Positions 51,195-59,417 of a DNA stretch of 64,000 nucleotides are shown here, piece after piece. Under the pieces are notes generated by a model. The model was not told the DNA's origin, made no database searches, and saw only the letters and a list, made by a program, of their open reading frames with translations. Every line of letters starts with the position of its first letter. The first letter of the stretch is position 1. Made by a program: the position numbers and the translations under genes. This DNA comes from Mycobacterium sp. M26 (lineage in GTDB: Bacteria; Actinomycetota; Actinomycetes; Mycobacteriales; Mycobacteriaceae): assembly GCF_001494595.1 (NCBI RefSeq), contig NZ_LN929908.1:3254468-3318467 (forward strand). Direction: 5' to 3'.

Positions 51195-52481
51195 GTGCTG
51201 CGGCGATTGCTCGCGTCGGCGTCGGCGGCACTGGTGGTGAGCACCATCGCCGGCTGCGGCACCACCGATTCCTGGGTGGACGCCACCTCAGCGCAGGGCT
51301 GGGCCGCCCAGTACGCCGATGCCGCCAATACCAGCTACACCCCCACCGCCGGCACCCCGGACCTGACCCTGAGGTGGAGCCGCTCGGTCAAGGGCGCCCT
51401 GGACGCGGGCGCCGCACTGGGGTCCGGCAGCTACCTCGCGGTCAACGGGCAAACCGCGGGCGGCTGCTCACTGATGGTCTGGGAGATCGACAAGAACGGC
51501 CGGCAGCGCTGGTGCACCCGGATGGTGCTCGGCGGCGGCTTCACCAGCCCGCTGTTCGACCAGTTCGACAACCTCTACATCGGACAGCCCGGAATGATGC
51601 TGTCCTACCCGCCCACACAGTGGGTCCGCTGGCGCCAGAACGTGATCGGAATGCCCACCACCGCACGCTTTCTCGGTGGCGGCCAGCTGCTGGTGGTGAC
51701 CCACCTCGGTCAGGTCCTGGTATTCGACAGCCACCGCGGAACGGTCACCGGAACCCCGATGGATCTGGTCGAAGGCCTGGACCCCACCGACTCCACCCGC
51801 GGCCTCGACGACTGCCCGCAGGCGCTGCCACAGTGCCCGGTGTCGGCGCCGCCGGCGTTCTCGTCGGCCACCGACATGATCGTGCTCGACGTCTGGCAGC
51901 CCGGCGCCAAGGCGTCGACTCTGGTGGGCCTGCAGTACCACCCCGGCCAGACCCCGCTGATCACCAAGGAGTGGACCAGCGACGCGGTGACCGCCGGGGT
52001 GATCGCCGCGCCGGTGCTCTCCGCCGACGGCAAGACCGTGTACGTCACCGGCCGCGACCGCCAACTCTGGGCTCTGAACACCGCAGATGGCAAGGCGAAA
52101 TGGTCTGCGCGCCTTGACTTCCAGCCGCAAACACCGCCGTCGATCGGCCCGGACGGGTTGATCGTGGCCGGCGGCGGCCCGGATACCCGACTCGTCGCGA
52201 TCAAGGACGCCGGTGACCGCGCCGAGGTGCAGTGGCGCCGCGATGACGTCGCACCGCTGGCCACCTCGAGTCAGGCCGGACCCGAGGTCGCCTACACCGT
52301 GGTCGCGACCGCGAACGCGGGCCTGTCGCTGCTGGTGTTCGACCTCGCCGACGGCCGCACGCTCAAGGACTACCCGCTGCCCGAGGCCGACGGCTACCCG
52401 GTCGGTATCTCGGTCGGCCATGACCGCCGGGTGGTGGTGGCCACCAGCGCTGGCCAGGTGTACAGCTTCGACCCGTCCTGA
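51195..52481 (+). CDS. PQQ-type beta-propeller lipoprotein (Rv3035-like)
   Basis: 428 residues from a GTG at 51195; upstream GTG codons at 51186 and 51162 are alternatives. Lipobox VVSTIAGCGTT (Cys about residue 17). The rest is a propeller of PQQ-like blades (SYTPTAGTPDLTLRWSRSVKG, VYVTGRDRQLWALNTADGKAKW, GQVYSFDPS). No catalytic residues of quinoprotein dehydrogenases were identified, so it is likely a binding or structural surface lipoprotein. Confidence 0.85.
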   Translation: MLRRLLASASAALVVSTIAGCGTTDSWVDATSAQGWAAQYADAANTSYTPTAGTPDLTLRWSRSVKGALDAGAALGSGSYLAVNGQTAGGCSLMVWEIDKNGRQRWCTRMVLGGGFTSPLFDQFDNLYIGQPGMMLSYPPTQWVRWRQNVIGMPTTARFLGGGQLLVVTHLGQVLVFDSHRGTVTGTPMDLVEGLDPTDSTRGLDDCPQALPQCPVSAPPAFSSATDMIVLDVWQPGAKASTLVGLQYHPGQTPLITKEWTSDAVTAGVIAAPVLSADGKTVYVTGRDRQLWALNTADGKAKWSARLDFQPQTPPSIGPDGLIVAGGGPDTRLVAIKDAGDRAEVQWRRDDVAPLATSSQAGPEVAYTVVATANAGLSLLVFDLADGRTLKDYPLPEADGYPVGISVGHDRRVVVATSAGQVYSFDPS

Positions 52482-52484
52482 GTC

Positions 52485-53162
52485 TCAGAGCACCAACGGC
52501 GACAACGCATTTCGCGGCACCGACGCCGAGGTGGCGCCGGCGTCGGACGGCAGTAGTTCACCCTGGCCGAAGAAGAAGATCACCGCGTCGTCGGTGATCG
52601 CGAAGTTCTGGTAGTGCGTCGGGTCCATGCCGTCGCCGGTGGAGATGACGCCCGTCAGCCCGGTCTGGCGTTCCAGTTCGCGCTGCACGATCGGGAAGAT
52701 TACCGCCAGCGGTTTGACACCCGGGGCGAACAGGGTGTCGAACGTGACGGGCTTGCGCTGGCCGACGTTGTAGGTGAACGCCTTGTACCAGGTGGTCGGA
52801 TGCGCACCGCCGACGTCCTGGAACAGCTTGAGGACCACGCTCTGGGTCTGCGCCGAGGCGAAGGTCTGTGCGGTGACGTCCATCTCGTAGGGCAGATTGC
52901 GGGAGCCGGGCTGGGCGACGTTGACGAAGCCGTCGCGGTTCTGCGCCAGGTAGTCCGTGACGGCCTGTTCGTCGGGGTAGTCGAGCGGGAACTGCACATC
53001 CATCGTGTAGGTGGGCGCGCTGGTGGTGATGTGGCAGATGTTGCCAGCCTCGACCGCACCGCCGAGTGCGGCGCAGTCAGTCTGAGCCTGTGACACGGCG
53101 ATGGTGGGTGTGCCCAGCAGAGCACCGGCGGCCAGCAGTGCGGCCAGACTCGGTATGCGCAT
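52485..53162 (-). CDS. Secreted DUF3298-type protein (Rv3036c/TB22.2-like)
   Basis: 225 residues with a cleavable signal peptide (LAALLAAGALLGTPTIAVSQA). The mature protein has a DUF3298/RsiV-like C-terminal domain: VTFDTLFAPGVKPLAVIFPIV followed by FAITDDAVIFFFGQGELLPS. The M. tuberculosis orthologue is a secreted antigen with reported esterase activity; no classical triad is obvious here. Its start lies 3 bases after the stop of the preceding THUMP-like methyltransferase gene. Confidence 0.85.
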   Translation of the reverse strand: MRIPSLAALLAAGALLGTPTIAVSQAQTDCAALGGAVEAGNICHITTSAPTYTMDVQFPLDYPDEQAVTDYLAQNRDGFVNVAQPGSRNLPYEMDVTAQTFASAQTQSVVLKLFQDVGGAHPTTWYKAFTYNVGQRKPVTFDTLFAPGVKPLAVIFPIVQRELERQTGLTGVISTGDGMDPTHYQNFAITDDAVIFFFGQGELLPSDAGATSASVPRNALSPLVL

Positions 53163-53165
53163 GCA

Positions 53166-54443
53166 TCAATCCTCGCGCTGTGGAACGGCCCCTGCGCCGT
53201 CGCCGCCAGCGTACCCGCGCGACGCTCGGCACAGGAAGACCACGGTGCGCTCCGACGGCCCCGCCCCGATCCGGGTGATCACCAGCGACAGCGGCACCGC
53301 GCCGGCAGGTCGCAGCTTGCGCCGCAACGCGTCGGGGTCCACGTCGACGCCGCGCACCAGGATCTCCAGCGGTCCGCAGTCGTGCTGCGAAAGTGCTTGG
53401 CGCAGAATCTTTTCCCGTAGCGGTAGCTCGTCGAGCACCTCGAATCCACGGACTCCGGCGGGTAGCCGATCACCGGTGAGGTAGGCGATGTCGGGGTCCA
53501 GCTGCCACAGCCCGTGCCGGGCGCCGTAGTGGCGCACCAGCCCGGCGCGCACCACCGCCCCATCGGGGTCGACGATCCAGCGGCCCGGTGGCCCGGCGGG
53601 ACAGTCATCGGGGTCGGCGTCGGTGATCTGCTCGCCACGGTCGAGCAGCGACGCGCGCCGTCGTATCCCGGCGACGGCCAGCGGTACCGACCACAGGCAG
53701 GCCTCGCGCACCGATCCGCCGGCCGAGGTCACCTCGATCTCGCCGTCGAAGCCGAGGTCGCGCACCGCCTCGAAGTCGATGCCGGGTGCGCATTTCACCA
53801 CTGTCGCGCGGCCGCGGTAGACGTCGAGGACCTCGTCGAGCGGCGGAGTGTAGGCCCGCGGGTCGAATCGGCGCCGTCCGCCGCTGCGCCGGGCGGGATC
53901 GATCAGCACGACGGTGTCGCGGCTGATCGGACGCAGCGCGTCGGCCCGGCAGACCGGCACATCGGGAACGTTGTGGTGGGCCATGGCCAGCCGGACCGGG
54001 TCGAGGTCGCTGCCCAGCACGAACGATGCGGTAGCGCGCAGCGCGGCCAGTTCGGTACCCACCGAGCAGGTGGCGTCGTGCACGGCGGCACCGGCGAGCC
54101 GGGCGGCGCGGTGGCCGGCCACCGGCGCCGCGGTGGCCTGCTGCAGCGCCTCGTCGGTGAACAACCAGCCCGACACATCGGCCAGCCCGGCCAACTTGGC
54201 AGCGGCCTTGCGGCGCAACAGGGTGGTTTCGATGAGGACCGTGGTGCGCTCCCCGAACCGCTGCCGGATGGCCGCGACGTCGGCGACCCGGTCGGTCAGC
54301 GGGTAGCCGGCGACCTCCTGCAGGGCGGCACGGCCGGCGTCGCTGGTCAGATAGGCGACATCGGCGGCCGTGAAGGTCAGGACGGTTTGACCCCGGTGAT
54401 CATCACGTTGTAGTACCAGCCCTTGGGCACCACACGCCGCCAC
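53166..54443 (-). CDS. THUMP-like SAM methyltransferase (Rv3037c-like)
   Basis: 425 residues if the GTG at 54443 is used, which overlaps the upstream gene by 67 bases. The conserved region begins at about residue 22 (LTFTAADVAYLTSDAGRAAL), and no ATG/GTG/TTG occurs nearer to it, so the start is uncertain. The Rossmann core includes HDATCSVGTELAAL, VLGSDLDPVRLAMA and VVLIDPARRSGGRRRF (DPxR, as in RNA guanine methyltransferases). The C-terminal THUMP-like part is EVLDELPLREKILRQAL. Probably an RNA or small-molecule methyltransferase. Confidence 0.8.
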   Translation of the reverse strand: MAACGAQGLVLQRDDHRGQTVLTFTAADVAYLTSDAGRAALQEVAGYPLTDRVADVAAIRQRFGERTTVLIETTLLRRKAAAKLAGLADVSGWLFTDEALQQATAAPVAGHRAARLAGAAVHDATCSVGTELAALRATASFVLGSDLDPVRLAMAHHNVPDVPVCRADALRPISRDTVVLIDPARRSGGRRRFDPRAYTPPLDEVLDVYRGRATVVKCAPGIDFEAVRDLGFDGEIEVTSAGGSVREACLWSVPLAVAGIRRRASLLDRGEQITDADPDDCPAGPPGRWIVDPDGAVVRAGLVRHYGARHGLWQLDPDIAYLTGDRLPAGVRGFEVLDELPLREKILRQALSQHDCGPLEILVRGVDVDPDALRRKLRPAGAVPLSLVITRIGAGPSERTVVFLCRASRGYAGGDGAGAVPQRED

Positions 54444-55390
54444 ACGTTGTCGTCCACCCAGCTCAGCGTGATCCAGCTGTTGAACGCGAACTTGGCCCAG
54501 CCCCAGCCCAGCCGCCCGGGCGGCACGGCGGCCTCCAGGGTGCGCAGCGGCCAGCCCAGCATCGCGGCGGTGAACTCGGTGGTGGCCGTGGACACCTCGC
54601 GGGCACCGGCGTTGCGCGCCATCCGCTCGAGGTCTGCGGGGTCGAAGGTGTGCAGGTCCACGACGGCCTCCAAGGCCGCCGCGCGCGAGGACTCGTCGAG
54701 TTCGGCCTGCGGCCGGCGCCAGTCGCCCAGCCCGGGCAGCTTGGTGACGTTGGTGGCGACCCGCCAGGTCAGCGTCGACAGCGACCGGGCGTAGGTGTTG
54801 CCCACGGTCGTCGGCTCACCGGCGAAGACGAATCGGCCACCCGGCTTGAGCACCCGCACCACCTCGCGCAGCGACTTCTCCACATCGGGGATGTGGTGCA
54901 GCACGGCATGCCCGACGACGAGGTCGAAGGTGTTGTCCTCATAGGGGATGCCCTCGGCGTCGGCGACCCGGCCGTCGATGTCCAGGCCCAGGTTCTGGCC
55001 GTTGCGGGTGGCGACCTTGACCATGCCCGGCGACAGGTCGGTGACCGACCCCCGGCGCGCCACCCCGGCCTGGATCAGGTTGAGCAGGAAGAACCCGCTG
55101 CCGCAGCCCAGTTCCAGGGCGCGGTCGTAGGGCAGCTCACGAAGCTCCTCGGCCGGCACGGTGGCGTCGAAGAGGTCGCGGGCGTAGTCCACGCAACGCT
55201 TGTCGTAGGAGATGGACCACTTGTCGTCGTAGGTTTCGGCTTCCCAGTCGTGATACAGGATCTGGGCCAGCTTGCTGTCCTTGAGCGCCGCCTCGACCTG
55301 TTCCGCGGTGGCGTGCGGGTTCGGGGCCGGAGCGGGGTCGCCCGCGACATCGGGCGTCGGGGCGGACGCCTCCGGGTCAGTCGTCGTCAT
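54377..55390 (-). CDS. SAM-dependent methyltransferase (Rv3038c-like)
   Basis: 337 residues from the ATG at 55390. Class I methyltransferase: ALELGCGSGFFLLNL (motif I, about residue 92), SVTDLSPGMVKVA, FDLVVGHAVLHHIPD and LKPGGRFVFAGEP. A long C-terminal part contains a hydrophobic patch (WAKFAFNSWITLSWVDDNVW) that may bind a lipid or the membrane. Substrate unknown. Begins 10 bases after the echA17-like gene. Confidence 0.88.
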   Translation of the reverse strand: MTTTDPEASAPTPDVAGDPAPAPNPHATAEQVEAALKDSKLAQILYHDWEAETYDDKWSISYDKRCVDYARDLFDATVPAEELRELPYDRALELGCGSGFFLLNLIQAGVARRGSVTDLSPGMVKVATRNGQNLGLDIDGRVADAEGIPYEDNTFDLVVGHAVLHHIPDVEKSLREVVRVLKPGGRFVFAGEPTTVGNTYARSLSTLTWRVATNVTKLPGLGDWRRPQAELDESSRAAALEAVVDLHTFDPADLERMARNAGAREVSTATTEFTAAMLGWPLRTLEAAVPPGRLGWGWAKFAFNSWITLSWVDDNVWRRVVPKGWYYNVMITGVKPS

Positions 55391-55400
55391 GCAGGGCAGC

Positions 55401-56114
55401 CTAACCGCCCGCGCCCGCGGCGAAGACCTCACCGTAGCGTTGTGCCTGCTCACCGGCATCCAGCCCGCCGTCGATCAGGGCCTTGGCGCCCGCAACGGCG
55501 GCTGGCGGGGCGTCGACGAACCGGCCCGCCCAGGCCGCCGCGGCCTCGAACACGTCATCCGGAGCCACCATCTCGTCGACCAGGCCGAGCGCCAGGGCCT
55601 CCTTGGCGTCCACGAACCGGCCGCTGAACGCCAACTCCTTGGCGCGGGCCGGGCCGACCGCGCGGGCCAGCCGCTCACATCCCCCGCCGCCAGGGACCAG
55701 CCCGGCCAGGATCTCGGTGGCGCCGAACTTGACGTTGTCGCCACTGACCCGCCAGTCGGCGGCGAGCGCGAGACTCAGCCCGCTGCCCAGCGCGTAGCCG
55801 GTGATCGCCGCCACCGTCGGCTTAGGGATGGCGGCGACGGCGTCGATGGCCGCCCGGCGGACCCGGTCGGCGGCGACGGCCTCGTCACGGTTGAGGGTGC
55901 GCAGTTCCGGGACGTCGTCGCCGGCGGAGAAGATCTCATGGCCGCCGTAGAGCACGACGGTGGCGATGTCGGCGCGCTCGGCCACCTCGGCGGCAGCCGC
56001 GGCCAACTCGCGGTAGACCTGCCGGGTCAGCGCGTTGGTGGGTGTGCGGGCCAGCAGCAGCACGCCGACACCGGGATAGTGCTCACCGACGTGGATGCTG
56101 ACGAACTCGTGCAC
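55401..56114 (-). CDS. echA17: Enoyl-CoA hydratase/isomerase-family protein (EchA17-like)
   Basis: 237 residues, crotonase fold. The oxyanion-hole segments are HEIFSAGDDVPELR and ALGSGLSLALAADWRV. Both positions usually occupied by catalytic Glu are kept, in GATEILAGLVPGGGG and PARAKELAFSG, so hydratase activity is likely. Acts in fatty-acid oxidation. Three bases after the Nudix gene stop. Equivalent to Rv3039c. Confidence 0.9.
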   Translation of the reverse strand: MHEFVSIHVGEHYPGVGVLLLARTPTNALTRQVYRELAAAAAEVAERADIATVVLYGGHEIFSAGDDVPELRTLNRDEAVAADRVRRAAIDAVAAIPKPTVAAITGYALGSGLSLALAADWRVSGDNVKFGATEILAGLVPGGGGCERLARAVGPARAKELAFSGRFVDAKEALALGLVDEMVAPDDVFEAAAAWAGRFVDAPPAAVAGAKALIDGGLDAGEQAQRYGEVFAAGAGG

Positions 56115-56117
56115 GGC

Positions 56118-56942
56118 TCACTCCCCGCCGTAGCCCTGGGGGGCCCGACGGTTGCGTGCCGCGTTGTAGCGGTCACTGTTGAAGAATTCGATCTCCCAGT
56201 TACCTTCGCGCACAGCGAGATTCGGCTGAACGACCACGATCTGGCGCTCCAGGGCCAGCACCTCGTCGACGGTGCGCCCGGCCAGCGAGTCCAGCTGGGT
56301 CCAGGTCGGGGGCAGCAGGAACGAGCGGCCCTCGGCGAAGTCCTCGATCGCGGCCTGCGGGCTGGTCCACGCCGCGTGGTCGGATTCGGTGTTCTGCCCG
56401 TCAGCCCGCTGACCCTGCGGCAGGGCACCGACGAAGAAGTAGGTGTCGTAGCGGCGGGTCCGCTCCTCTTCGGGGGTCACCCAGTTCGCCCACGGCCGCA
56501 GCAGGTCGGCCCGCAGCACGAGGTGCTCCCCGCGCAGGAAATCGGAGAACGACAGGCTGCGGTCCACCAGTGCAGCGCGGGCGTGGTGGTAGATCGAGGC
56601 GTCGGCGACGATGCCGTCGGGGTCATCAGCCGGTCCGGCGAACAACACTCCGGACTCCTCGAAGGTCTCCCGCGCCGCCGCACACACCAGCGCCTCGGCC
56701 AGGTCCTCCTCGATACCGAACCGTTCGGCCCACCAGTCCGGGCCCGGGCCGTACCAGGCGATGTCAGAGTTGCGGTCGCGGTCGTCGACGCCGCCGCCCG
56801 GGAACACCATGACCCCGCCGGCGAACTCCATGCCGCGGTGGCGGCGCATGAGAAAGACCTCGACACCGCCCTGCGGGGTGTCCTGGATCAGCATCACCGT
56901 CGCCGCCGGCCGTACCGGCAGCGGTTCGGGTTTGTCGGTCAT
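56118..56942 (-). CDS. Nudix hydrolase (Rv3040c-like)
   Basis: 274 residues. The Nudix box is split by an insertion: FPGGGVDDRD, then after about 30 residues ALVCAAARETFEESGVLFAG (REtfEEsG core intact). Such long Nudix proteins resemble the CoA/acyl-CoA or NUDT19-type hydrolases, which would suit the neighbouring enoyl-CoA hydratase gene, but substrate is inferred. The start overlaps the ABC ATPase stop by 4 bases. Confidence 0.86.
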   Translation of the reverse strand: MTDKPEPLPVRPAATVMLIQDTPQGGVEVFLMRRHRGMEFAGGVMVFPGGGVDDRDRNSDIAWYGPGPDWWAERFGIEEDLAEALVCAAARETFEESGVLFAGPADDPDGIVADASIYHHARAALVDRSLSFSDFLRGEHLVLRADLLRPWANWVTPEEERTRRYDTYFFVGALPQGQRADGQNTESDHAAWTSPQAAIEDFAEGRSFLLPPTWTQLDSLAGRTVDEVLALERQIVVVQPNLAVREGNWEIEFFNSDRYNAARNRRAPQGYGGE

Positions 56943-57793
56943 GCACGCCTCCTGTGCGCCGCGCGGGTGCGCACCCGCCGCGCGAAGTACCGGCCGTCGA
57001 TGGTGTCCAGGGCGATGGATTGCCCGAACGCCGTCGACAGGTTCTCGGCGGTCAGCGTGTCATGCAACAGACCGGCCGCCACCACCTGCCCCTCGGACAG
57101 GATCAGGCAGTGGCTGAACCCGGGCGGGATCTCCTCGACATGGTGGGTCACCAGCACCATGGCCGGTGAGTCCGGGTCGGCGGCCAGATCGGCCAGCCGG
57201 GCCACCAGTTCCTCGCGCCCACCCAGATCCAGGCCGGCCGCAGGCTCATCGAGCAGCAGCAGTTCCGGGTCGGTCATCAGCGACCGGGCGATCAGCACCC
57301 GCTTGCGCTCCCCCTCGGACAGGGTGCCGTAGGTCCGCTCGACCAGGTGCTCGGCGCCAACGCTTTCCAGCATGTCCACGGCCTGGGCGTAGTCGACGTC
57401 TTCGTAGGTCTCCCGCCAGCGACCCAGCACCGCGTAGCCGGCCGAGACCACCAGATCGCGCACCACCTCGTCGTCGGGCACCCGCTGGGACAGCGCGGAG
57501 CTGCTCAGGCCGACTCGCTGGCGCAGCTCCGACATGTCGACGCGGCCGAGCCGCTCGCCGAGCACATAGGCGGTGCCCGAGGACGGATGCTCCATGGCCG
57601 CGGAGATGCGCAGCAGTGAGGTCTTACCGGCGCCGTTGGGTCCGATCACCACCCAGCGTTCGTCGAGTTCGACCTGCCAGGTCACCGGCCCGACCAGGGT
57701 GCGCCCGCCGCGGCGCAGCGAAACCTTCCGGAAGTCGATCAGCAGGTCGGGATCGGTGTCTTCTACCTCGGCGTCTGCCCTGTCGACTGGCAC
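56939..57793 (-). CDS. Stand-alone ABC transporter ATPase (Rv3041c-like)
   Basis: 284 residues from a GTG at 57793 (Rv3041c is 287). Walker A GPNGAGKTSLL, Q-loop region, signature LSEGERKRVLIA, Walker B ELLLLDEPAAGLD and H-loop VTHHVEEI are all present, so it is an active ATPase. No permease gene is adjacent, so the partner is unknown; ModF-like or non-transport roles are possible. Confidence 0.9.
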   Translation of the reverse strand: MPVDRADAEVEDTDPDLLIDFRKVSLRRGGRTLVGPVTWQVELDERWVVIGPNGAGKTSLLRISAAMEHPSSGTAYVLGERLGRVDMSELRQRVGLSSSALSQRVPDDEVVRDLVVSAGYAVLGRWRETYEDVDYAQAVDMLESVGAEHLVERTYGTLSEGERKRVLIARSLMTDPELLLLDEPAAGLDLGGREELVARLADLAADPDSPAMVLVTHHVEEIPPGFSHCLILSEGQVVAAGLLHDTLTAENLSTAFGQSIALDTIDGRYFARRVRTRAAHRRRA

Positions 57794-57806
57794 CCGCTCA
57801 TCGTAG

Positions 57807-58472
57807 TCACGCCGATATCGACCAGCCGTGTGCGCCATTGAGGATCACCCGGTCGGCCACGGCGGCGGTCTGCGCCACCAGTTGCGCGTTGCGTTCGTCG
57901 ACGCCCTCGACCCAGTCCCGCGCGGCCTGCGGGCTCTTGCCGAACTCGACGTGGCGCGCCACCAGTCGGCTGGTCCGCACGGTCTGATCGGCCGTGACGA
58001 ACCAGACCCGGTCCATGGCCCGTCTGGGCCGCGCCCACACCGGCTGCTCGAGCAGGAGGTAGTTGCCCTCGGTGACCACGAGCCGGGCCGAGGGTTCCAC
58101 CACCAGTGCGGCGGCCAGCGGCTGTTCGAGCACCCGGTCGAAGCCGGGTGCGTAGACCTCGGACTCGGTCTCGGTGCGAACCCGTTCGAGCAGATGGGCG
58201 TATCCCAGCGCGTCGAAGGTGTCCGGTGCGCCCTTGCGGTCCAGCCGCCCGAGCCGGCGCAGTTGCGCGTCGGCGAGGTGAAAGCCGTCCATCGGCACAT
58301 GCGCGACCCAGCCCGCGCCCTGCCGGTGTTCGATCCTGGTCAGCAGCTCCTCGACGAGGGTGGATTTCCCGGCTCCGGGGCTGCCGGCGATGCCCAGGAT
58401 GGCGCGCGGTGCCGCGTTGGCGAGGGCGATGGCGTCATCGGCCAGCCGGTCCAGCACGCCAGCACCGGTCAT
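57807..58472 (-). CDS. Nucleoside/pantothenate kinase-like P-loop protein
   Basis: 221 residues. Walker A GIAGSPGAGKSTLVEEL (about residue 30), substrate segment VPMDGFHLADAQLRRL, and VVTEGNYLLLEQPVW identify the uridine-kinase/PRK-like 'nucleoside/nucleotide kinase' family, also annotated as FrcK/YggC-like or PanK-like. Substrate not known. It overlaps the YczE-family gene by 4 bases and stands 13 bases before the ABC ATPase. Confidence 0.85.
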   Translation of the reverse strand: MTGAGVLDRLADDAIALANAAPRAILGIAGSPGAGKSTLVEELLTRIEHRQGAGWVAHVPMDGFHLADAQLRRLGRLDRKGAPDTFDALGYAHLLERVRTETESEVYAPGFDRVLEQPLAAALVVEPSARLVVTEGNYLLLEQPVWARPRRAMDRVWFVTADQTVRTSRLVARHVEFGKSPQAARDWVEGVDERNAQLVAQTAAVADRVILNGAHGWSISA

Positions 58473-59188
58473 CCCGCGGCTTTCTCCCTCCGACTCCTCG
58501 CGGCCCCATCATGGGCCCGGCCCACGGTGTCACCAAGGACATTGTCGACCCCCGCCGCATCGACGCCGCGCTGGGCTGAGTCCACCGCGGCCCACCCGCT
58601 GACCGCCAGCAGCCGCCGCGGAACCAGCCGCAGCACCAGTTGCACCAGCGGCCCGATGCCGAACGCATAGATGACCGTGCCCACCCCGACGCTGCCGCCC
58701 AGCAGCCAGCCCAGGCTCAGCACGGTGGCCTCGATACCCGTGCGCACCAGGCGCACCGAAAGCCCGGTCCGCACAACCAGTCCCGTCATCAGGCCGTCCC
58801 GCGGGCCCGGCCCCAGACCGGCCCCGACGTACAGCACGGTGGCCACGGCGTTGAGCAGCACCGCGCCGAGCATCAGGGCCACCCGGGCCGGCAGGGACTG
58901 CGGTGCCGACAACACCGCCAGACCGGCGTCGACGGTGATCGCGATGACGATCACGTTGGCCACCGTCCCGATGCCGGGCCGGTTGCGCAGCGGGATCCAG
59001 GCCAGCAGGACGACGACACCCACCACGGCCGAGGCCGTCCCGATGGTCATCGGCGTGTGCAGGGACAGGCCCTGATGGAAGACGTCCCACGGGTCCAGGC
59101 CCAGACCGGCACGGACCATCATCGCCATCGAGAAGCCGTAGCAGCACAGTCCGATCAGCAGGGCCGCGGCGCGGATCGTCGCCGTCAT
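58469..59188 (-). CDS. YczE/YitT-family membrane protein
   Basis: 239 residues with about five hydrophobic helices (ALLIGLCCYGFSMAMMVRAG; TASAVVGVVVLLAWIPL; VANVIVIAITVDAGLAVL; VALMLGAVLLNAVATVLYVG; VGTVIYAFGIGPLVQLVL). GLGLDPWDVFHQGLS and GLGPGPRDGLMTGL are the family repeats. YczE proteins are often encoded next to MocR regulators, as here. Function unknown, perhaps export or import of a pyridoxal- or amino-acid-related compound. Confidence 0.86.
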   Translation of the reverse strand: MTATIRAAALLIGLCCYGFSMAMMVRAGLGLDPWDVFHQGLSLHTPMTIGTASAVVGVVVLLAWIPLRNRPGIGTVANVIVIAITVDAGLAVLSAPQSLPARVALMLGAVLLNAVATVLYVGAGLGPGPRDGLMTGLVVRTGLSVRLVRTGIEATVLSLGWLLGGSVGVGTVIYAFGIGPLVQLVLRLVPRRLLAVSGWAAVDSAQRGVDAAGVDNVLGDTVGRAHDGAARSRREKAAG

Positions 59189-59361
59189 CGATGATCGGCG
59201 AACCGCACCCGGATCGCGTCGAGGTCGGCGCGTTGACGGCGAACGTCGGCGTCAACGTCATTCCAATCGTGCGATGGGGCGTTCCACGGTCCGGCGTGCG
59301 GGTCGATCAGGGCCGCCAACCGCTCGGCCACCCGCGAAAACCACGTACTCATGTCCACCAT
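59185..59361 (-). CDS. Small hypothetical protein upstream of the YczE gene
   Basis: 58 residues from an ATG at 59361, or 55 from the ATG at 59352. Contains WFSRVAERLAALIDPHAGPW followed by an acidic/basic helical tail. Its stop overlaps the YczE start (ATGA), which supports a real, translated gene. No family recognised. Confidence 0.55.
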   Translation of the reverse strand: MVDMSTWFSRVAERLAALIDPHAGPWNAPSHDWNDVDADVRRQRADLDAIRVRFADHR

Positions 59362-59417
59362 GGTTCTGCGCGACTGGCTTGCCAATCAATAGCCAGTTAG
59401 CCAATACTGGCCTTGAA